A stretch of DNA of 19,099 nt from Synergistaceae bacterium (lineage in GTDB: Bacteria; Synergistota; Synergistia; Synergistales; Aminobacteriaceae), in NCBI GenBank assembly GCA_031289165.1, contig JAITPZ010000032.1, positions 1 through 19,099 on the forward strand. Direction: 5' to 3'. The notes beneath the pieces are model-generated. The model worked only from the letters and a program-made list of their open reading frames with translations, was not told where the DNA came from and did no database searches. Positions 14,530 through 19,099 of the stretch are shown here, piece by piece (the stretch's first letter is position 1; each line of letters opens with the position of its first letter). Both the position numbers and the translations under genes were made by a program.

Positions 14530-15660
14530 ATGCGTAAGTTGTTACTGGCAGTGATGATCGGTCTTTTTGTGGCGAGTGGGGCCCTTGCGGCCGACGGTCC
14601 GATTAAAATCGGCTTTTACAACTGCCTGACGGGCCAGAACGCCTTCGGCGGACAGCTTGAGCTCGAGGGCGCGCAGCTGGCCGTCGCGGAAATTCCCGAG
14701 GTGCTGGGCAGGAAGATCGAGCTCGTCGTCGTGGACAACAAGTCCGACAAGGTCGAGGCGGCCAACGCCGTCACCCGTCTGATCGAGAGGGACAGGGTCA
14801 ACGCCATCGTCGGCACCTACGGTTCTTCCCTGGCCATGGCGGGCGGAGAGGTCGCCGAGGTGGCGGGAATCCCCGTCATGGGAACCTCCTGCACCAACCC
14901 CCTCGTCACCCTCAACAAGAAATACTACTTCCGCGCGTGTTTCATCGATCCTTTCCAGGGGGCAGGCGGGGCGACCTACGCCGTCAAAAACCTCGGCTTC
15001 AAAAAGGCGGCCCTCCTGACCGATATCGCCAACGATTACAGCGTCGGACTGAGCAATTTCTTTAAAGCGGCGTTCGTCAGGCTGGGCGGCGAGATCGTCT
15101 CCGAGATGAACTACCAGTCGGGCGACCAGGACTTCACCGCGCAGCTCACCGAGATCATCTCCAAAAAGCCCGACATCGTGTTCCTGCCCGCCTACTTCGC
15201 CGAGGGCGCCGTCGTCCTCAAGCAGGCCCGGGAGCTGGGCGCGACCTTCATCTTCATGGGCGGCGACGCCATGGACAACCCCGAGGTCGTCACGCTGGGC
15301 GGCGAGGCCGTCGAGGGATTTCTGCACACCACCTTCGCCTACGACCCCTCCATGAAGGACATGAACCCCGTGGCGCAGAAGTTCACGGACACCTGGAAGG
15401 CGGCCCATCCCGACAAGGATCCCAACGTCAACGCCGCTCTGGGCTATGACGCCTGTATGCTGATCGTCGACGCGATCAAACGCGCCGGAAGCGCCGAGCC
15501 CGATAAGATTCGCGACGCTCTGGAGCAGACGAAGGACGTCCCCACCGTCACCGGACTGACCACGATGAACGCCACCCACGATGCCGAAAAGGAACTGGGC
15601 ATCGTCGAGATCAGGGGCGGAAAGAAGCAGTTCATCGGTACCGTCAAGCCGGAGGTGTAG
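14530..15660 (+). CDS. livJ: Branched-chain amino-acid ABC transporter, periplasmic binding protein
   Basis: A 376-residue type-1 periplasmic binding protein (Peripla_BP_6/LivJ type) that delivers a hydrophobic amino acid or related ligand to the LivHM permease. The signal peptide is MRKLLLAVMIGLFVASGALA, cleaved before ADG; there is no lipobox, so it is a soluble periplasmic protein, as in diderms. Typical blocks: PIKIGFYNCLTGQNAFGG, the INAIVGTYGSSLAMAGGEVA ligand-loop region, GFKKAALLTDIANDYSVG, and GGDAMDNPEV. AAGGAG at 14514-14519 lies 10 bases before the ATG. Ligand specificity cannot be told from sequence; Leu/Ile/Val is the family default, but many relatives bind other compounds. Permease and ATPase genes follow. 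Confidence 0.92.
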   Translation: MRKLLLAVMIGLFVASGALAADGPIKIGFYNCLTGQNAFGGQLELEGAQLAVAEIPEVLGRKIELVVVDNKSDKVEAANAVTRLIERDRVNAIVGTYGSSLAMAGGEVAEVAGIPVMGTSCTNPLVTLNKKYYFRACFIDPFQGAGGATYAVKNLGFKKAALLTDIANDYSVGLSNFFKAAFVRLGGEIVSEMNYQSGDQDFTAQLTEIISKKPDIVFLPAYFAEGAVVLKQARELGATFIFMGGDAMDNPEVVTLGGEAVEGFLHTTFAYDPSMKDMNPVAQKFTDTWKAAHPDKDPNVNAALGYDACMLIVDAIKRAGSAEPDKIRDALEQTKDVPTVTGLTTMNATHDAEKELGIVEIRGGKKQFIGTVKPEV

Positions 15661-15717
15661 CCGGTCGTCGCACCATTCGCTTTCCCCGGCCGGGAGAAGG
15701 CGTGTCGTTTCCTTGAG

Positions 15718-15760
15718 GAGAGGGGAGAGAGGCGGGGCTTTTCTCCCTCTCTTCATATTT
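15718..15760 (+). terminator. Hairpin with T-rich tail between livJ and livH
   Basis: GAGAGGGGAGA (15718-15728) pairs with TCTCCCTCTC (15742-15751) with one bulged G, followed by TTCATATTTTTAT. It looks like an intrinsic terminator, probably leaky, placed where many ABC operons lower permease expression relative to the binding protein. Confidence 0.6.
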
Positions 15761-15806
15761 TTATACCGGATTTTGGCTGTTTTGACCTCATGCCTTTGAT
15801 TTCAAT

Positions 15807-15835
15807 TTGTTATGGAACCGTTAAAAGTGTATTAT
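15807..15835 (+). promoter_or_regulatory. Candidate internal promoter for livHMGF
   Basis: TTGTTA (15807-15812) and TATTAT (15830-15835) are 17 bases apart, with 4/6 and 5/6 matches to the -35 and -10 consensus. A transcript would start near 15842, about 86 bases before livH. It lies after the livJ terminator, so permease genes could be expressed independently of the binding protein. Confidence 0.45.
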
Positions 15836-15912
15836 CTCAGTATCCGCACATCGATAAAAGCCCGTTCAAACGCGGCGGAGATTCAATCCCGAGCCCGCCG
15901 GACGGGACCTTA

Positions 15913-15920
15913 AGGGGGAA
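15913..15920 (+). promoter_or_regulatory. Ribosome-binding site pointing to a TTG start for livH
   Basis: AGGGGGAA lies 7 bases before TTG at 15928 and 19 before ATG at 15940. The spacing favours the TTG. The in-frame ATG at 15790 would add about 46 residues unlike any LivH N-terminus. Confidence 0.55.
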
Positions 15921-15927
15921 CGGTTAC

Positions 15928-16827
15928 TTGAGCTTGAATATGTTCATTCAGAACTTTATCAACGCGCTCGGGCTGGGATCGCTGTACGGCCTCATCGCCA
16001 TCGGGTACACCATGGTGTACGGAATCCTGCGGCTCATCAACTTCGCCCACGGCGACATCTTCATGCTGGGGGCCTATTTTATGTTCTTCGCCACCATCCG
16101 GTACAAACTTCCGTGGGCGGTGGGGGTCCTCCTCGCCATCGCCGGCTCCACGATCTGCGGCCTGCTGGTCGATCGCATCGCCTATCGCCCGCTCCGCAGC
16201 GCGCCGCGCATCTCCGCGCTGATCAGCGCCATCGGCGTGTCGTTTTTCCTCGAAAGCCTGGCCACGGTTCTGTTCACCGGTATGCCGCGCGCCGTCCTGC
16301 AGCCGGAGTGGCTGATGCAGCCCATGCTCATCAGGGACGGAGGGATACGGCTCATGCCGCTGGGCATCATGGTTCCGGTCATCTCGTTCATTCTGGTGGG
16401 GGCGCTGCTCTGGGTCGTCCACAAAACGAAGCCGGGCCTGGCCATGCGGTCCATCTCCTTCGACATCGAAACCACGCGCCTGATGGGGGTCTCCGTCGAC
16501 AAAATCATCGCGCTGACCTTCGCGCTGGGGTCCGCCCTGGCGGCGTTGGCCGGCATCATGTGGGCCCTGCGCTACCCGCGGGTCGAACCCTTCATGGGCA
16601 TGTTCCCCGGTTTCAAGGCCTTCATCGCGGCGGTGTTCGGCGGAATCGGCTCCATTCCGGGGGCGATGATCGGCGGGCTGACGCTGGGGTTCGTCGAGAT
16701 CATGTCCATCGCCTTCTTTCCGACGCTTTCCGGCTACAGGGACGCCTTCGCCTTCGTCCTCCTCATCGTCATTCTCCTTGTCAAACCCACGGGGCTGATG
16801 GGCGAGAAACTGGAGGAAAAAATATGA
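15928..16827 (+). CDS. livH: Branched-chain amino-acid ABC permease LivH
   Basis: First inner-membrane permease subunit of the Liv transporter, 299 residues from the TTG. After a short start (MSLNMFIQNFINALGLGS) comes the hallmark YGLIAIGYTMVYGILRLINF and then AHGDIFMLGAY. The cytoplasmic coupling region includes GLAMRSISFDIETTRLMGVS, and a late block reads FGGIGSIPGAMIGGLTLGF. About eight membrane helices, usual for the family. The start is uncertain: TTG 15928 fits the ribosome-binding site, and ATG 15940 (MFIQNF) is the alternative. The stop overlaps the livM start (ATGA), so translation is coupled. Confidence 0.93.
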   Translation: MSLNMFIQNFINALGLGSLYGLIAIGYTMVYGILRLINFAHGDIFMLGAYFMFFATIRYKLPWAVGVLLAIAGSTICGLLVDRIAYRPLRSAPRISALISAIGVSFFLESLATVLFTGMPRAVLQPEWLMQPMLIRDGGIRLMPLGIMVPVISFILVGALLWVVHKTKPGLAMRSISFDIETTRLMGVSVDKIIALTFALGSALAALAGIMWALRYPRVEPFMGMFPGFKAFIAAVFGGIGSIPGAMIGGLTLGFVEIMSIAFFPTLSGYRDAFAFVLLIVILLVKPTGLMGEKLEEKI

Positions 16828-17882
16828 ACACGAAGACACGCAACCTCATACTCAACGGCCTCGCGCTGGCGGCCCTCGTCGTCTTCCTGTACCAGGCGCC
16901 CGGGAACCTGGACAGGTACAAGCTGCGCATCATCAACCTCATCGCGATCAACGCCATCCTGGGGCTTTCCCTGAACCTGATCTACGGGATGACGGGCATG
17001 TTCTCCCTCGGCCACGCCGGATTCATGGCCATCGGGGCCTACGTCTCGGCCCTGCTGATCCTTACGGCGGAACAAAAGACCTCCATGTGGATACTGCAGC
17101 CCATTCTGCCGTGGCTTTTAAACCTCCACGCCCCGTTTGTCGTCTCCCTGATCGCGGCCGGCCTGGCCGCGGCCTTCTTCGGCTGGCTCATCGCCCTGCC
17201 CGTGCTGCGGCTCGGCGGCGACTACCTCGGCATAGCGACCCTCGGGTTCGCGGAGATCATCCGCATCCTGATCGTCAACCTGACCCCGCTGACCAACGGA
17301 TCGCTGGGTCTCAAAGGCATACCCGCCCATACCGACCTCTGGATGAGCTACGGATGTCTCGTGGCGATGCTGATCTTCATGACGCGCCTGATGAGCGGCA
17401 ACTTCGGCAACGTCCTTCGCGCCGTGCGGGACGACGAAATCGCGGCCCGCACGATGGGGATCGACACCTTCCGGACGCGGGTGCTGGCCTTCACGATCGG
17501 CTGCTTCGGGGGCGGGGTCGGCGGGGCTCTGATGGGAAACCTGATCACCGCCATCGACCCGAAGATGTTCATGATCACGCAGACCTACAGCCTGCTGATG
17601 ATCGTGGTCGTGGGGGGACTGGGCTCCATCACGGGCAGCGTCATCGGGGCGATTCTCGTCACGACGATGCTGGAGTGGCTGCGATTCGTCGAGGAGCCCA
17701 TCACGATCGGCTCGCTCCACATTTCCGGCATTCCCGGCATGCGTATGGTGGTCTTTTCCATGCTGCTGATCGCGGTCATCATCTTTCGACGCGAGGGCAT
17801 CATGGGACCGCGGGAGTTTTCGTGGAGCTGGTTCTTTCCGGCCCGGAAAGCGGAACCCGAAATGAAGGGGGGCAACGACTGA
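16824..17882 (+). CDS. livM: Branched-chain amino-acid ABC permease LivM
   Basis: Second inner-membrane permease subunit, 352 residues, pairing with LivH to form the channel. Family motifs: INAILGLSLNLIYGMTGMFS, LGHAGFMAIGAYVSALL, LRLGGDYLGIATLGFAEIIR, the coupling-helix block LRAVRDDEIAARTMGIDTFR, and the late VVVGGLGSITGSVIGA. The gene overlaps livH by 4 bases (ATGA) and livG by 1 base (TGATG). It has a long hydrophilic tail (SWSWFFPARKAEPEMKGGND). Nothing unusual; typical length range. Confidence 0.95.
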   Translation: MNTKTRNLILNGLALAALVVFLYQAPGNLDRYKLRIINLIAINAILGLSLNLIYGMTGMFSLGHAGFMAIGAYVSALLILTAEQKTSMWILQPILPWLLNLHAPFVVSLIAAGLAAAFFGWLIALPVLRLGGDYLGIATLGFAEIIRILIVNLTPLTNGSLGLKGIPAHTDLWMSYGCLVAMLIFMTRLMSGNFGNVLRAVRDDEIAARTMGIDTFRTRVLAFTIGCFGGGVGGALMGNLITAIDPKMFMITQTYSLLMIVVVGGLGSITGSVIGAILVTTMLEWLRFVEEPITIGSLHISGIPGMRMVVFSMLLIAVIIFRREGIMGPREFSWSWFFPARKAEPEMKGGND

Positions 17883-18715
17883 TGACGACGCAAAACTCCA
17901 GCGGCGCGGCGCCCGTCCTGCGCATCAGAGAGATGACCCTTCGATTCGGGGGCCTCGTCGCGGTGAACGACCTGTCGATGGATATCGCCGGGGGCAGCAT
18001 CACGGGGCTCATTGGCCCCAATGGCGCGGGCAAGACGACGGTGTTCAACGTCGTCACCGGCTTTTACAAACCCACGAAGGGGGTCGTCGAGTTCATGGGG
18101 CAGCCGCTGACCGGCCTTCCCCCGCACAGAGTCTGCGCGGCCGGGCTGTCGCGCACCTTCCAGAACATTCGCCTCTTCCAGAACGAGACGGTGCTGCAGA
18201 ACGTCATGATCGGAAGCTACGTGCGCCAGAAGGGCGCCTGGTGGCAGACCCTGTTCGCCTTTCCGGCGGCTGTGCGCGAGGAGCGCGAAATTCGCGAGCG
18301 CTCCCTGGAGCTTCTGGGTCATCTCGGTCTGGCCGGGCAGGCCGACGCGGTTTCCTCCTCGCTGCCCTACGGGGCGCAGAGGCGTCTCGAGATCGCGCGG
18401 GCCCTGGCGACGCAGCCGAAGTTCCTGCTGCTGGACGAGCCCGCCGCCGGGATGAACCCGCAGGAGTCCGAGGAGCTTTTGAACTTCATCCGCAGGCTGC
18501 GTGACGAGTTCGACCTGACCATTCTGCTGATCGAGCACGACATGAAGGTCGTCATGGGCGTCTGTGAGGACATCTGGGTGCTGGATCGCGGCCTTCTGAT
18601 CGCGAACGGAACCCCCTCGGAAATTCGCGCCAACCCGCAGGTCATCGAGGCTTATCTGGGGCAAACCGCCCCGCGGTCCGAAGTCAGCCTGAAAAAGGAG
18701 GCCGCCCATGCTTGA
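17882..18715 (+). CDS. livG: Branched-chain amino-acid ABC ATPase LivG
   Basis: First cytoplasmic ATPase subunit, 277 residues. Walker A GPNGAGKTT (K51), Q-loop region GLSRTFQNIRLF, signature LPYGAQRRLEIARAL, Walker B FLLLDEPAAGMNP (D185, E186), and H-loop IEHDMKVVM are all intact. The C-terminal GTPSEIRANPQVIEAYLG is the LivG-type tail. The ATG at 17882 overlaps the livM stop. An upstream reading frame is open for about 800 bases more, but it lies inside livM and is discounted. It overlaps livF by 8 bases. Confidence 0.96.
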   Translation: MTTQNSSGAAPVLRIREMTLRFGGLVAVNDLSMDIAGGSITGLIGPNGAGKTTVFNVVTGFYKPTKGVVEFMGQPLTGLPPHRVCAAGLSRTFQNIRLFQNETVLQNVMIGSYVRQKGAWWQTLFAFPAAVREEREIRERSLELLGHLGLAGQADAVSSSLPYGAQRRLEIARALATQPKFLLLDEPAAGMNPQESEELLNFIRRLRDEFDLTILLIEHDMKVVMGVCEDIWVLDRGLLIANGTPSEIRANPQVIEAYLGQTAPRSEVSLKKEAAHA

Positions 18716-19099
18716 TATCGAAAATCTGAATATATGGTACGGCGGAATCCACGCCGTCAAGGGCATCGACATGAACATCGAGCAGGGGGAGATCGTGACG
18801 CTGATCGGCGCGAACGGCGCGGGCAAGAGCAGCACCATCCGCGCCATAGCCGGCCTCGTCCGCGGCTATAAGGGGACTATATCCTACACGAACCCCGGAG
18901 GCAAAACCCTCACGCTGAACGGGCTTCAACCCGAAAACATGGTGGGGATGGGCATTGCCCTGAGCCCCGAGGGGCGTCGTATCCTGCCCCAGCTGACCGT
19001 CAGGGAAAACCTGCTGCTCGGCGCGTACACCCGCAACGACAAAGAGGGGATCGAGGGGGATATCGAGTACGTGTACGGCCTTTTCCCGCGCCTGAAGGA
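18708..19099 (+). CDS. livF: Branched-chain amino-acid ABC ATPase LivF (cut by window edge)
   Basis: The first 130 codons of the second ATPase subunit, which normally has about 235 residues; the rest lies beyond the window. Visible: MLDIENLNIWYGGIHAVKGI, Walker A GANGAGKSS, the LivF-specific Q-loop block LSPEGRRILPQLTVRENLLL, and the start of the helical subdomain (YVYGLFPRLKE). The signature and Walker B motifs are not yet reached. AAGGAGG at 18695-18701 lies 6 bases before the ATG, and the gene overlaps the end of livG, so the two are translationally coupled. Confidence 0.95.
   Translation, partial: MLDIENLNIWYGGIHAVKGIDMNIEQGEIVTLIGANGAGKSSTIRAIAGLVRGYKGTISYTNPGGKTLTLNGLQPENMVGMGIALSPEGRRILPQLTVRENLLLGAYTRNDKEGIEGDIEYVYGLFPRLK

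Overview
The window is a GC-rich, gene-dense stretch of a bacterial chromosome. All complete genes are on the + strand. The organism looks like a diderm amino-acid and peptide fermenter: its exported proteins carry ordinary signal-peptidase-I signals, and the gene set is dominated by M20 amidohydrolases, an AbgT transporter and a branched-chain amino-acid ABC transporter. Synergistota is my best guess from this gene content. That is an inference from gene families, not something the sequence proves.

Layout. Positions 1-56 hold the first codons of an unidentified minus-strand gene. Positions 57-578 have no intact gene but contain a short relic of a serine recombinase/resolvase N-terminus (minus strand, about 203-289) and an extended -10 promoter at 380-388. 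A two-gene glycogen unit follows: glgB (579-2606) and a GH57/DUF3536 protein (2647-5076). Next is an exported protein of unknown function (5115-5942).

A tight five-gene unit then runs from 6165 to 11498: an AbgB-like M20 amidohydrolase, a DUF3100 membrane protein, a small five-helix membrane protein, a histidinol-dehydrogenase homologue and an M20D (hippurate/IAA-amino-acid hydrolase type) amidohydrolase. No other histidine-biosynthesis gene is present, so the HisD homologue probably serves a catabolic or conjugate-processing pathway. This unit is the best candidate for an undescribed system: a two-part permease, two amidohydrolases and a zinc/NAD-type alcohol dehydrogenase.

A 258-bp gap (11499-11756) holds a dispersed repeat copy, a 16-bp stem-loop, a good promoter and three TCAGGTT repeats around that promoter. 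It is followed by an exported alpha/beta hydrolase (11757-12701) and an AbgT-family transporter (12765-14357). The right end is a livJHMGF-type ABC transporter operon (14530 to the window end, livF cut). A likely attenuating terminator and a second promoter lie between the binding protein and the permease genes.

A short repeat of about 30 bp, related to GCTCAGGGGGGCGG, lies immediately after the stop codon of three different genes (5077, 11499, 14358). No tRNA, rRNA, CRISPR array or intact insertion sequence was seen.
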